From Lewinellaceae bacterium (GTDB taxonomy: Bacteria; Bacteroidota; Bacteroidia; Chitinophagales; Saprospiraceae), in assembly GCA_020636355.1 (NCBI GenBank), contig JACJYB010000001.1, forward strand, positions 744,001 through 808,000: DNA of 64,000 nt, read 5' to 3'. Positions 6,764-16,154 of the stretch are shown here, one piece after another. The translations under genes and the position numbers were made by a program. Within the stretch, counting starts at the first letter, position 1. Each line of letters opens with the position of its first letter. The notes below the pieces were generated by a model, which was given only the letters and a program-made list of their open reading frames with translations, was not told the origin of the DNA and made no database searches.

Positions 6764-9187
6764 TCATTCATGACCGGACCCATTCGGTCCTTGAATCAGT
6801 ATGGAAAGTCCTTCGCTGACCGCTAATAGCGTGCCTCCATAGGGCTGTGATGCTTCCAGAAGCAGATCGGAAACCTGACCAGGATCGGCTTCCAGCGGTT
6901 CCTGATTTAATTTAGCTTTTGCCCATCGGGAAAGCTGTGCCAGATGATGTACATGAGGGGTGATTTCAGTCAGCTTTGGATCGTCGATAGCTTCCGTTTC
7001 CAGCCTGGTCTCCACATCCATCCATTGTTCCAGCCAGCTGTAAATTTGCTGGCGCAAGCTATCCGTCGGTTCTGATAGATAATCACGGGCCAATTGATTG
7101 AACCGATAAGCTACTTTGCTTTCAGGCATCGCAGCATCCACAAAACGGTTCAGTGGCATGTTTACGTGGTATGGTTGGGGATAAATGGCCATCCGGTTGA
7201 AGAAAAGGTCTTCCTGCAGTACATCAACCAGGTTCTGTAAAGATTGCGTCCACTTTCCGGCAATACCGGCAATCAGGTCATATTGATTACTGTGACTCTG
7301 CAGCCCTTGCCGAATCATATCATCTTCCGTTAACCAGAGTCGTCGATACATATCCCCGACATCGGATGTAAGGGATTGCGGAGACCACCATTTTTCAGCA
7401 ATAGCGGCCATCCTGGGCCAAATGCGTCCTTCCAGGGTTTGCGCACTGACCATTTCTGTCCACATACAGGCTTCTCCACCCAGGATATGATGGACCTCAT
7501 CACCGGTCAAAGGCTCAATTTTTTCAAACAAAGGGAGCGGATCACTATCGGTTCGATCGGATCCTGCATCTCTTTCACATTGAACGGGCAGAGAAAAGAG
7601 TGCTATTCGCATGGAGCCGGTTAAGGAATCATCACGGGCAGTCAACTCATATTTTATCTTGCCAAAAGATGATTCACTACTGAAAGTGAGCACGTTGTTT
7701 TCCCACACTGGATCTGTGAAAGAAGTGGTATTGCCCATGGATTGTATAATGCCCCGCAAGTTTTGATCTTGGCCGAACAAATACAGCGCTCCATCCATGA
7801 CGTTGTCCTGGAATGTAATCGCCATTTTCCATCTTTTCCAGTTATTGGAGTCAATTTCGATGGTCACCGCGCCGGGGATCACTTCCGGGTCCACCTGATA
7901 ATGTTTTCCGGCCGGTTGTTTATAGTCCAGGTAGTAGCCGTTGGAAAGGACCCCATCGTAGCCTTGCCGGGCGGCGGCCCAGAGTGCTTTTGGATCGCGC
8001 CAGGGCTGAATGATGATTCCCGACGCCGGAAGATCCGGATGGAGAATTTCGTCCCAGCCCATCATCCGTTTACCGTGTGAAGCTAAAATCACCTGCATGC
8101 GCTGATTAAAATAGGCCTGGAGTCCATGGCTGTCTTTCAACTGATGCTTCGCAATAAATTGCTGTATGGATGGATTCTCATTCCAATCATGAGGATTTAC
8201 TTCATCTCCGCCAATGTGCAGGATGGAATCAGGAAATAATCCGCTCATCTCGGAGATAAACCCATCCAGGAACTGATAGACCTCCTCGCGAGTGGGGTCG
8301 AAAACCGGATTTAAGATGCCAATCAGGCTATCTGTGGAATAGGGGCCCGGAGCGCTTGCCATTTCAGGATAACCCACCAACCAGGAAGAGCAATGGCCGG
8401 GCAGGTCAAATTCGGGAACGATTCGGATACCACGATCAGCGGCGTAGTTGATCATCTCCCGGATATCTTCCTGCGTATAGTAATTGCCTGATGATCCCAA
8501 TGCATGCAATTTTGGGAATTGTTTTGACTCAACCCGGAATCCCTGATAATCACTTAGATGGAGATGCAGGACATTTAATTTGACTCTTGCCATGGCGTCC
8601 AAATTGCGCAAAATAACCTCTTTCGGGATCCAGTGCCGGCAAACATCGATCATGAGTCCGCGCCAGGGATAGCGTGGGTGGTCTTCCAGTTCTACCGCCG
8701 GAATAACCCAGGAAGTGCCGCGTTGGCGTACCAGTTGTTCCAGCGTGATCAGGCCATGAAGAACCCCACGCTCATTGGCAGCTTGCAACCGGATCTGGTT
8801 GTTAGTGACCGAAAAGGAATACGATTCATCCTCTGGGAGGGTAGGATAGGGACTACTTTCCTGGTCACAGTGGATGACTAAAACAGGGCCGCTATTTGTC
8901 GAAAAATTCGTTTGTGTTCTCCGGGTCATGCGCATAAAAAAACGGTCCAAAGCATCATTCAACCGCGACGTCCGGACGGCTTCGTATTGGACAGACCATT
9001 GCCGGGGGATAACAAATTCTCCGGATGTAAACTTTAGGTTAGCCGGTAGGGGCATCATCTCCAGCCGAGCCCGGTCGGCATCCGATATGGGAGGTGGTAC
9101 GGGACGAAGATAGACGTACCAGACAATACCTACCGCCAATGCCAGAACAGCAAGGACAATGACGAGGACCTTTGCAAATTTCTTCAT
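6764..9187 (-). CDS. GH20 beta-N-acetylhexosaminidase with inserted domain
   Basis: This long (807-residue) GH20 enzyme has one N-terminal membrane segment (MKKFAKVLVIVLAVLALAVG). A GH20b domain covers about 50-165, and the TIM barrel starts near RGLMIDVCRHW (about 176). The catalytic pair lies in HIGGDEV (Asp328-Glu329). After the sixth strand region, residues about 438-552 form an extra beta-rich segment (WKMAITFQDNVMDG ... KIKYELTARDDSLTGSM). The barrel then resumes with HHILGGEACMWTE, and a C-terminal helical region follows. The insertion resembles small lipocalin-like ligand-binding inserts but is not identified. The TonB receptor gene ends 47 bp upstream, so the two likely form one transport-and-cleavage unit for a GlcNAc-containing glycan. 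Confidence 0.93.
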   Translation of the reverse strand: MKKFAKVLVIVLAVLALAVGIVWYVYLRPVPPPISDADRARLEMMPLPANLKFTSGEFVIPRQWSVQYEAVRTSRLNDALDRFFMRMTRRTQTNFSTNSGPVLVIHCDQESSPYPTLPEDESYSFSVTNNQIRLQAANERGVLHGLITLEQLVRQRGTSWVIPAVELEDHPRYPWRGLMIDVCRHWIPKEVILRNLDAMARVKLNVLHLHLSDYQGFRVESKQFPKLHALGSSGNYYTQEDIREMINYAADRGIRIVPEFDLPGHCSSWLVGYPEMASAPGPYSTDSLIGILNPVFDPTREEVYQFLDGFISEMSGLFPDSILHIGGDEVNPHDWNENPSIQQFIAKHQLKDSHGLQAYFNQRMQVILASHGKRMMGWDEILHPDLPASGIIIQPWRDPKALWAAARQGYDGVLSNGYYLDYKQPAGKHYQVDPEVIPGAVTIEIDSNNWKRWKMAITFQDNVMDGALYLFGQDQNLRGIIQSMGNTTSFTDPVWENNVLTFSSESSFGKIKYELTARDDSLTGSMRIALFSLPVQCERDAGSDRTDSDPLPLFEKIEPLTGDEVHHILGGEACMWTEMVSAQTLEGRIWPRMAAIAEKWWSPQSLTSDVGDMYRRLWLTEDDMIRQGLQSHSNQYDLIAGIAGKWTQSLQNLVDVLQEDLFFNRMAIYPQPYHVNMPLNRFVDAAMPESKVAYRFNQLARDYLSEPTDSLRQQIYSWLEQWMDVETRLETEAIDDPKLTEITPHVHHLAQLSRWAKAKLNQEPLEADPGQVSDLLLEASQPYGGTLLAVSEGLSILIQGPNGSGHE

Positions 9188-9234
9188 TCATGGAAGATAC
9201 GGATCACTAATCTGTAGTCAGCAATCCGCATATC

Positions 9235-11673
9235 CTAAAAATCAACCCGGTAATAAAACAGTGGCAAAAACCCGAGTTGGTATTCTTCCCGCGTGTAATT
9301 GGTGTCCGGGCTGTCCGGATCATAAGTCAGCGTCAGGATGTTTTTAATGTTAAATAGATTGACCAGGTCGACCGCGATCTCGTGCGCCACCCGGTTCCGG
9401 TTGAACCGGTAATTGATTTTCCCGTCAACACGAAAGTAGGGTCTGAAAGCATAAAGGTTGTAGTTGCTGTTATTCAGGTAAATAATTTCTCCTTCTTCCC
9501 GGGAGGCGGTTACGTCTACATCGCCATACCGTCGCCCGCCGGCAAAGGTGATCTTGCCTCCGGCATTCAGGGAAGACCGTACAAACTTCCATTCCTTGGC
9601 AAACAAACCATTTAACGCATAATTTCCATTAAAGGTGGTATTGGCTGCTACACCATTACTTCCCTTATATTTACTATCATAAAGTGATCCGGTGATCAGG
9701 AAATAGTACTGATTGCTGAAATACTTTTCGATGGTTAGTTCCAGACCATAATTTCGGCCGGTTCCGGTATTTTTTAATTCCTGGGGAAAAAATCTGGAGA
9801 ATCCGCTTCCGGCATTAATTAGGGAAAAATAACTGGAAATCTTTTCGACCGGTATCCGGGTAAGGTATTGGAAATAGGTTTCGGTTTTAATCCGGATATT
9901 GCCTTTTAACGATAGGTCATAACCAAGCACGATCTGGCTGCTTTTGCTTAATCCAACTTGGAGATTATAAGGGTCGGATGTCGTATTTGCCGGGTTGTAA
10001 AAATAGAGGTAATTGGATTGCGTTTGACTATGGTACCCCAGTCCGAGAGATAGTTTCTGATTGTTTGCCAGACGGTAACTCAGGCCGAGTCTTGGTTCGA
10101 AAGGTGAGAAACTGTTACGGTTTAAGGAATAATATACGGAGGTAATTCCTGCCGTACCGATGAAATCATCACTGAATTTAAATTTCATTTGCACATAGGG
10201 TTGCAATAAAAGCGGCGTTGCCGTGGAGTTCCACCTTGTTTTCCAGTCCTTCACGGTCAACTCGTTGTTGATGTCGAAACTCATTACACGGGCACTATCC
10301 TGGTAATAAAGATCAAAAAGGTCGGCGTTTATACCTGCCTTCATACTTGATTTTCTATTGAATTTCCGGTTGATGAAAAAGTATGCTGAATATTTATTTT
10401 CTCTGAAAACATAATCGAGAATGCTCGGCAAATTGTCTTTGTTAAAGGGTGCTACGTATGCATACGCACCTTGTTCGACATAGCGTGGCAGAAAATCATG
10501 ATGCGCTTTGATCCAGCTATTGGATGCGGAGATCGTTGTTTTTACGAATGTTTTTTCATTGATCGGATGGGTGTACGAGGCCCCTGCGACACCCATTCGT
10601 GATGAAAAGTATTGATCACGGTCGTTCGATCCGTATATCAGGGTTTCGTTGTCGGGAATGGTATCCTTGCTCAAGATGATATCGATGGTTGAGGCACCTC
10701 CGATGCCAAATAACGCGATGTTAGCGCCGGACTTAAAGGGAAAATTTAACCGGAATGCGCCATCCTGATATTGGGGGATCGCGTCAGTACCCACATTTAT
10801 TCCCAGAAACTGGAACAATTGGAGCGTAGAGTACCGGTAAGTCGCCAGGAAGGAAGAACCGCTTTTTTTGGAAATGGGGCCTTCTGCCATCAATTCTGTG
10901 CCCAAAAATCCCAGTTGTCCACTGAATTCCAATTTCTCATTGTTGCCGTTACGCATTTTCAGATCAAAAACTCCGGCCAGTCCATTGCCATATTCAGCTG
11001 GAAAGGCGCCGGTAAAAAAATCACTGTTTGCCAGGAATTTGTTATTGAGAATGGTGACGGGGCCGCCACCGGTTCCTGGTATGGAAAAATGGTTCGGATT
11101 GGGAATGTTGATGCCTTCCAGTCGCCAGAGCACCCCTTGTGGGCTGTTGCCGCGGATGATGATGTCATTCCTGCTGTCGTCAGCTCCCTGGACGCCGGCA
11201 AAATTGCTGGCCATGCGGGCGGGTTCACCCCGTGACCCGGCGTATCTGTTTGTTTCCTGGACCGAGAATTCGCGGGTGCTTACCGTGGCCATCTCGTTGG
11301 CGGGCTCTCCGGATTTCCGGGCTACCACGACGATTTCTGCCAAATCGGTTATTGATTCCTGCAATGAGATGTTCAAGATCACTTCTTTTCCGGAGGTTAC
11401 AATCACATCAGATAGGCTGTAATCTTTATAACCGAGGTAGGAAAAGGAGATCGAAATCCGGCCTACGGGCACTTGCTCAAGGCGGAAATCGCCCGCCTCA
11501 TCGGTTGCAGTCGAATGAGAATTATTAGCTTCATCATGTGCAATGACATGGACCCCGATGAGCGGAAATTGAGACTCACTGTCCACTACTTTACCACGGA
11601 TGGTTTGTGTCGGCTGAGCTACCATGACGAGCGCAATAAAGAGGGACAGAACTGATAGTATTAATGCTTTCAT
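9235..11673 (-). CDS. TonB-dependent receptor with carboxypeptidase-regulatory-like domain
   Basis: This outer-membrane transporter has 812 residues. From the ATG at 11673 there is a signal peptide (MKALILSVLSLFIALVMVAQ). A CarboxypepD_reg-like beta-sandwich follows (IRGKVVDSESQFPLIGVHV). The plug comes next (SREFSVQETNRYAGSRGEPA and DDSRNDIIIRGNSPQGVLWRL). A 22-stranded barrel ends in an aromatic C-terminus (LFYYRVDF). An in-frame ATG at 11739 would add 22 residues ahead of the signal peptide and is less likely. There is no SusD gene beside it, so it belongs to the stand-alone receptor type. It is followed by the GH20 gene, which suggests uptake of an amino-sugar glycan. Confidence 0.93.
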   Translation of the reverse strand: MKALILSVLSLFIALVMVAQPTQTIRGKVVDSESQFPLIGVHVIAHDEANNSHSTATDEAGDFRLEQVPVGRISISFSYLGYKDYSLSDVIVTSGKEVILNISLQESITDLAEIVVVARKSGEPANEMATVSTREFSVQETNRYAGSRGEPARMASNFAGVQGADDSRNDIIIRGNSPQGVLWRLEGINIPNPNHFSIPGTGGGPVTILNNKFLANSDFFTGAFPAEYGNGLAGVFDLKMRNGNNEKLEFSGQLGFLGTELMAEGPISKKSGSSFLATYRYSTLQLFQFLGINVGTDAIPQYQDGAFRLNFPFKSGANIALFGIGGASTIDIILSKDTIPDNETLIYGSNDRDQYFSSRMGVAGASYTHPINEKTFVKTTISASNSWIKAHHDFLPRYVEQGAYAYVAPFNKDNLPSILDYVFRENKYSAYFFINRKFNRKSSMKAGINADLFDLYYQDSARVMSFDINNELTVKDWKTRWNSTATPLLLQPYVQMKFKFSDDFIGTAGITSVYYSLNRNSFSPFEPRLGLSYRLANNQKLSLGLGYHSQTQSNYLYFYNPANTTSDPYNLQVGLSKSSQIVLGYDLSLKGNIRIKTETYFQYLTRIPVEKISSYFSLINAGSGFSRFFPQELKNTGTGRNYGLELTIEKYFSNQYYFLITGSLYDSKYKGSNGVAANTTFNGNYALNGLFAKEWKFVRSSLNAGGKITFAGGRRYGDVDVTASREEGEIIYLNNSNYNLYAFRPYFRVDGKINYRFNRNRVAHEIAVDLVNLFNIKNILTLTYDPDSPDTNYTREEYQLGFLPLFYYRVDF

Positions 11674-11799
11674 CGTTGTTGATTCCGTTGTTCCAACACT
11701 AAATTTAATATACGGTTTGAGAATTCTAAACGGTATCAAGCCATCATAATGCTCCTAAATCTTAAATCGAATAATCTGAAATCCGAAATAGAATATACT

Positions 11800-11823
11800 C
11801 CCCCTTTGAAGGGGGCCAGGGGG
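11800..11823. repeat. C/G-rich hairpin repeat
   Basis: CCCCCTT (11800-11806) and AAGGGGG (11809-11815) form a 7-bp stem with a 2-nt loop, followed by CCAGGGGG. This is the dispersed C5/G5 hairpin motif found in intergenic DNA of many Bacteroidota (recalled, not searched). It is related in composition to the hairpins inside the tandem array at 47.1-48.6 kb. It is flanked by AT-rich degenerate text (AATCTGAAATCCGAAAT and AATCGCCAATCAGAAATC). It lies between the GH3 stop and the receptor start on the minus strand. Confidence 0.5.
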
Positions 11824-11915
11824 ATGTCATTAATAGCTACAGGCCAAAGGATCTGGTTCAAATAAGCGACCAAATCTAAAATCACTAATCGCCAATCAGA
11901 AATCAGTTGGCCAAT

Positions 11916-14231
11916 TTACTGGTTGGCGCCGACGTACTTCGCAGTCCGCTGGTCGGATATTACGCCCTGCCAATTAAGCCCATAGCCAAAATTGTAAACG
12001 TGCCCTGCGGAATCCTTATAGGGCTCCATATCCAGTGGTACATCCTCCTTTTGGGTCTCTACCGTCTGCATGTTAGCGGGCATTTGCATCGGAAGCAGTC
12101 CGCCGGGTTCGTGATCGCCACTGATCAGGTCTAACAAAGCCTGGTCCTGGACACTGAAACTGACCAAAACAGCATCGGCATACGGTTCGAACTCCATAAC
12201 GGTCGGGTTTGAGGCATCCAGACAGACAATAACCGGTTTGTCGCCCATGGCTTTTTTGGTGTCCGCGACCAATTTCAGGTCGGCCTGGTTGCTGGTTTTT
12301 ATCGATTTTCCTTGGTAGGTACGGTTGGTAAATGATTCGCTGGGATCGCCGCCGGCCATACTTGGATCACGGGCCAGCCCGGCGGTGTAGGGGCTATACT
12401 GGAGGCTGATGGGTACATAACCATTTCCTCCATTGGAAAGATCGGTTTTGTCGTAACCGGTTCCTGAGGCAGGACTCTTGATAAAGACCAGGGCTACATC
12501 GGCTTTTTGCGGATCATCGGTGACCTCATAGTATTTGCGGATCATGTCCATATTCACGGGGTAATCCGTACGCTCCGGGGTAACATTACCGAACCAGCCC
12601 ACGGTGGCGGGAAAAAGTCGTTTGGGGACAAAGACGGTCTTCTTTTTTGCAACCGGCAGTACCTGATTGGTATTTTTTACCATGACGATGGATTTCAGCT
12701 GCGCTTCGTATCCGGCCAGCATATAATCAGGTTGGCCTACCGTTTTTGTGGATTCTTCAGGATCGAGGTAAGGGTTTTCAAAAAGGCCGGTCCGAAAGAT
12801 ATTTTTCAGAAGCCGGATTGCAGAAGTTTCAAATCGGTCACGGGCAGGCTGTTCGCCGTATTGGTCGACCAGCATCTGATAGGCGGCCATTACGGGTTCT
12901 GCGTCATTGTTTCCTCCAAACTGATCGACGCCCGCTTCCAGTACTTTAAAGTGACGCTCAGCGACGGAAGCCGTTTCCATTCCCCAGCATTTGCCTAAAA
13001 ATTGATCGGGTGTGCCTGGATCTGCGGTAATCATCCAATCGGTGCAAACGACGCCATCGTATCCATAAGTGCCACGGAGAAGATCCTGGATGATGTATTT
13101 GCTATAACTGTTGCCTACATTTTCACCGTAAACGGTGTCCTGCTGATAGGAAATGGTATAGTAAGGCATTACTGCCGAAGCCATTCCGGTTCCTCCATTT
13201 AGATGAAAAGCACCGTCGACAAATGGTTTGAGTTGATCTTTCAAATTGTTTCCCGGATAGACGGCAAATTTTCCATATCCGAAGTGGCCGTCACGACCAC
13301 CTTCTTCCGGTCCGCCGCTGGGCCAATGCTTAACCATGGCATTTACACTCTGGAATCCCCATCCGCCGTTGTCTGAAGTCTGAAATCCATCCACATAGGC
13401 ACGGGCCATATCGGTGGCCAGCCCGGGATGTTCGCCGAAGGTGCCGTTTACCCGGTTCCAGCGTGGTTCGGTTGCCAGGTCTATCTGGGGTGATAAAGCC
13501 GTGGCGATTCCCAGAGCGCGGTATTCCTTAGAAGCAATGGTTCCGAATTGTTGCACAACATCCGGATCAAAGGTAGCTGCCAGGCCCAATGATCCGGGCC
13601 ACATGGAAATAGCTCCTCCGGAGCCCAGATTGTATTCGGCATTGGCCACAGTGCCGTGGCGCGGGTCCGAGGAGTTATTAGCCGGGATCCCTAGCCCCAA
13701 TCCTTCCACCAGCGCTTGTACGTTGTTATTCCACTCGGCGGCAACAGCAGGTGATTCGACGGTTGTTACCAGTACATGCCGGAGGTTATCGTCCTTAAGG
13801 AATTCAATTTGCTGATCGGAAAGATCCGAAGCTTTAGCGCCGCTCTGATCATAAGGTTTGCCCTGGTAAGTACCGTCACCACGGAATCCGCCGCCTGGAA
13901 TGCGTTGATGGGCGCTGTACAACATCAACCCGGCGATTTGTTCGACGGTCATTTTTTTAGCCAGGTCAGCAGCACGCAGATCCGCAGATAACCGCCAGTC
14001 CTCGTACGGGTCCAGGGAGCCATTGCGGTTAAGATCTTTAAAAGCATGCCGGCTGACAGTCAGGATAGTTATTCCGGATTGAGGTGCATAGCCCAGGGTA
14101 GCCCCACCGTTGTTGGTGATCACTTTATAGGTTCCATGGTCCGTTTCCGTCCACTGGGGAGCACAGGCCGTAATAAAGATCGCCAGACTGCTTACAAGCA
14201 GGGTAGGTAAGGTGCGGTTGCTAAGAATCAT
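11916..14231 (-). CDS. GH3 beta-glucosidase-like glycoside hydrolase, lipoprotein
   Basis: This 771-residue enzyme has a lipoprotein signal ending at Cys23 (FITACAP). The N-terminal (alpha/beta)8 domain holds the nucleophile Asp398 in GVVCTDWM, the usual (S/T)DW motif of family 3. The C-terminal alpha/beta sandwich contains KNTNQVLPVAKKK and the late KPVIVCLDASNP. Family 3 includes beta-glucosidases, xylosidases and N-acetylglucosaminidases. The KH(F/I)xG(D/N)xxxxx(D/N) motif of the NagZ type is not present, so a beta-glucosidase or related activity is likelier. It is separated from the AraC gene at 14438 by a divergent region carrying a perfect palindrome. Confidence 0.93.
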   Translation of the reverse strand: MILSNRTLPTLLVSSLAIFITACAPQWTETDHGTYKVITNNGGATLGYAPQSGITILTVSRHAFKDLNRNGSLDPYEDWRLSADLRAADLAKKMTVEQIAGLMLYSAHQRIPGGGFRGDGTYQGKPYDQSGAKASDLSDQQIEFLKDDNLRHVLVTTVESPAVAAEWNNNVQALVEGLGLGIPANNSSDPRHGTVANAEYNLGSGGAISMWPGSLGLAATFDPDVVQQFGTIASKEYRALGIATALSPQIDLATEPRWNRVNGTFGEHPGLATDMARAYVDGFQTSDNGGWGFQSVNAMVKHWPSGGPEEGGRDGHFGYGKFAVYPGNNLKDQLKPFVDGAFHLNGGTGMASAVMPYYTISYQQDTVYGENVGNSYSKYIIQDLLRGTYGYDGVVCTDWMITADPGTPDQFLGKCWGMETASVAERHFKVLEAGVDQFGGNNDAEPVMAAYQMLVDQYGEQPARDRFETSAIRLLKNIFRTGLFENPYLDPEESTKTVGQPDYMLAGYEAQLKSIVMVKNTNQVLPVAKKKTVFVPKRLFPATVGWFGNVTPERTDYPVNMDMIRKYYEVTDDPQKADVALVFIKSPASGTGYDKTDLSNGGNGYVPISLQYSPYTAGLARDPSMAGGDPSESFTNRTYQGKSIKTSNQADLKLVADTKKAMGDKPVIVCLDASNPTVMEFEPYADAVLVSFSVQDQALLDLISGDHEPGGLLPMQMPANMQTVETQKEDVPLDMEPYKDSAGHVYNFGYGLNWQGVISDQRTAKYVGANQ

Positions 14232-14248
14232 AACCGGAATTATATGTC

Positions 14249-14269
14249 ATTGTGTCAATAAGACACAAT
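14249..14269. promoter_or_regulatory. Palindromic operator-like site upstream of GH3 gene
   Basis: Perfect 8-bp inverted arms ATTGTGTC (14249-14256) and GACACAAT (14262-14269) with a 5-bp AATAA spacer lie 17 bp upstream of the GH3 start codon. The site is in the divergent region shared with the AraC-type gene. The size and symmetry suit a dimeric helix-turn-helix regulator. AraC proteins usually prefer direct repeats, so the binder may be another protein. Confidence 0.5.
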
Positions 14270-14437
14270 ATACAATTTTTACAATCTGTTTGAAGGTTTT
14301 TCATTCGTCCGGGCCAACGAATTTGTTATTGAACTGCAATAATCCAGTATATTCATAATGCCGATAACTTTCATACATGCCAGAAAGAGGAAGCATGGAA
14401 GAAGGGGCTTGCGAATTCGTAATATGCTTCATTTTTT

Positions 14438-15265
14438 ATGGTCACCTTTCGAAAGTTTTCACCTGCTCCTGAACTACAGGAAATTGTCAGAGGAATTGAG
14501 GTTTTGCATATGGTCTGGGAGGAAGGCGAGGCCATGCCTCCCCCGGAAATAACCTGTTTGGCCAATACAGAACAAAACTTATATTTCTATCCGCATGAAC
14601 CAATTGTGGCTTTTCAAACAGCGACGTCCGCACCGGAAAGCGTACCATTTTCAATTGTGACCGGTCCGAAGGTCAAGCCGGTGAAGTTGAAATTTGGCAG
14701 GGATTACCTGATGATCAAGGTGCAGTTTTATCCCACTGGCCTGTATCGGTTGCTGGGCAAACCGATGCAACCTCTGATCAATATTGGAATGGATGCCCGG
14801 GAATATCTTGATGACCTCGAACCCCTTTACCGGCTATTGCAAAAGGAGGCGACGTATGAGATGATGGTGGAATGCATAAATCAATACCTATCGGACAAAA
14901 TTAGTAAACGTGTTTTACCGGAAGAGCCGATCGACAACGTAGCCAGACAGATGCTGGACCCGACGCTCAAATACAGCCTGGAAGATTGGGCTGCGAAAGC
15001 ATGTCTAAGTCTCCGGCAATTTGAACGATCATTCCGGCAGAGGGTAGGTATTTCCCCCAAGCTATATACCCGGATCGTCCGGTTTGAGCGAGCCATGCGG
15101 ATCAAAGAATCCAATCCTTCACTAAGCTGGTCTCAGGTAGCTTTTGAATGTGATTACAACGACTCATCGCATTTATTGCGTGAATTCCGGCAATTTGCGC
15201 ATTTTCCTCCCGGCAGCCATACAAAATTCCAGACGAGTGGTCATGGTGATTTCCCCTCGGGATAA
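14438..15265 (+). CDS. AraC family transcriptional regulator
   Basis: The 275-residue protein has an N-terminal sensor region of the DUF6597-like type (FRKFSPAPELQEIVRGIEVL; FGRDYLMIKVQFYPTGLYRLLG). A C-terminal AraC DNA-binding domain follows, with two helix-turn-helix units: EDWAAKACLSLRQFERSFRQ, then SWSQVAFECDYNDSSHLLREF. It is divergent from the GH3 gene and next to the small membrane protein gene. The ligand is unknown. Confidence 0.9.
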   Translation: MVTFRKFSPAPELQEIVRGIEVLHMVWEEGEAMPPPEITCLANTEQNLYFYPHEPIVAFQTATSAPESVPFSIVTGPKVKPVKLKFGRDYLMIKVQFYPTGLYRLLGKPMQPLINIGMDAREYLDDLEPLYRLLQKEATYEMMVECINQYLSDKISKRVLPEEPIDNVARQMLDPTLKYSLEDWAAKACLSLRQFERSFRQRVGISPKLYTRIVRFERAMRIKESNPSLSWSQVAFECDYNDSSHLLREFRQFAHFPPGSHTKFQTSGHGDFPSG

Positions 15266-15356
15266 AAATGTCGATTTTTTCCTAAATCCATCAATGCTTT
15301 CATCCATAGCTTTGAAGCACATCACCAAATCTTTTGCTGGTGTGAAAAAGAAAGTT

Positions 15357-15848
15357 ATGGAAAATACAGTTGCAATTAAGAAGACGATAAAAGATAGCCC
15401 CGGAGTACTTATTCCGCCTCCGATTATTTATGTCTTATTTTATTTTGGCGGGCTTAAGTTGAATAAATTACTTCCGGTCAAATTATCCGGCTGGCATGGT
15501 GAAAGTAAACTATTTGGAATTTTGTTGATAGGTCTGTGCCTGATATTTTTGCTGCCAAGCTTATGGAAATTCTTCAGAACGCGGAATACCTTAATAACCA
15601 TCAAGCCCGCTTCATCCCTGCAAACCAATGGGATTTATGCCTGGTCCAGAAATCCCATGTATCTTGGGTTATTACTGTTATATGCAGGCATTGCATTTAT
15701 AAATCAAAATTATTGGGCTGTTCTTATTCTGCCTTTGGTTACGCTGATCATCCGGGAGTATGTTATTTTACGGGAAGAAAAATACCTGACCCGGGCTTTT
15801 TCAGATGAATACCTGAATTACAAGGTCAAAGTACGCAGATGGCTTTAA
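15357..15848 (+). CDS. Isoprenylcysteine methyltransferase-like membrane protein
   Basis: The 163-residue product has about four membrane segments and the hallmark RNPMYLGLLLLYAG (SAM-binding face). An ExxYLxxxFxxEYxxYxxxVxRW-like tail follows (EEKYLTRAFSDEYLNYKVKV). This is the pattern of the ICMT/PEMT-like methyltransferase family, which is common in bacteria with unknown substrates. The chosen ATG at 15357 is preceded by AAAGAAAG. Longer frames from 15144 would overlap the AraC gene and lack homologous character. Confidence 0.8.
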   Translation: MENTVAIKKTIKDSPGVLIPPPIIYVLFYFGGLKLNKLLPVKLSGWHGESKLFGILLIGLCLIFLLPSLWKFFRTRNTLITIKPASSLQTNGIYAWSRNPMYLGLLLLYAGIAFINQNYWAVLILPLVTLIIREYVILREEKYLTRAFSDEYLNYKVKVRRWL

Positions 15849-16146
15849 CCCCGTCAGATGAGCACCTGAATGCAATTGCAATGGCCAGAAATACCCCGGT
15901 AATACCATTTTCCTAGGAGGAAAACCCTTCACAGTGAAGCCGGATATATTTGGATGTAAGCCAGGATAATTCCGGTAAGACAAAAAAGTCAGACGTAAAT
16001 TGGCAAAAAAAATCAGATGCCTCTATCGGATATTCAGCTTAAATGGTAATTTCTGCATCAAAAAATAACCACTAAAAATGTTTTCATAAATGCTGTAACC
16101 CAGAAAATCAGCAAGTGCATTGCCGGATAAGTGTTGGCAGAATAAT
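15849..16146. other. Intergenic, no gene seen
   Basis: I see no credible coding frame, tRNA or strong terminator in these 298 bases. Codon bias in the short frames is poor. The stretch ends at the left target duplication of the element at 16155-16783. Confidence 0.6.
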
Positions 16147-16154
16147 TAAGTCTA

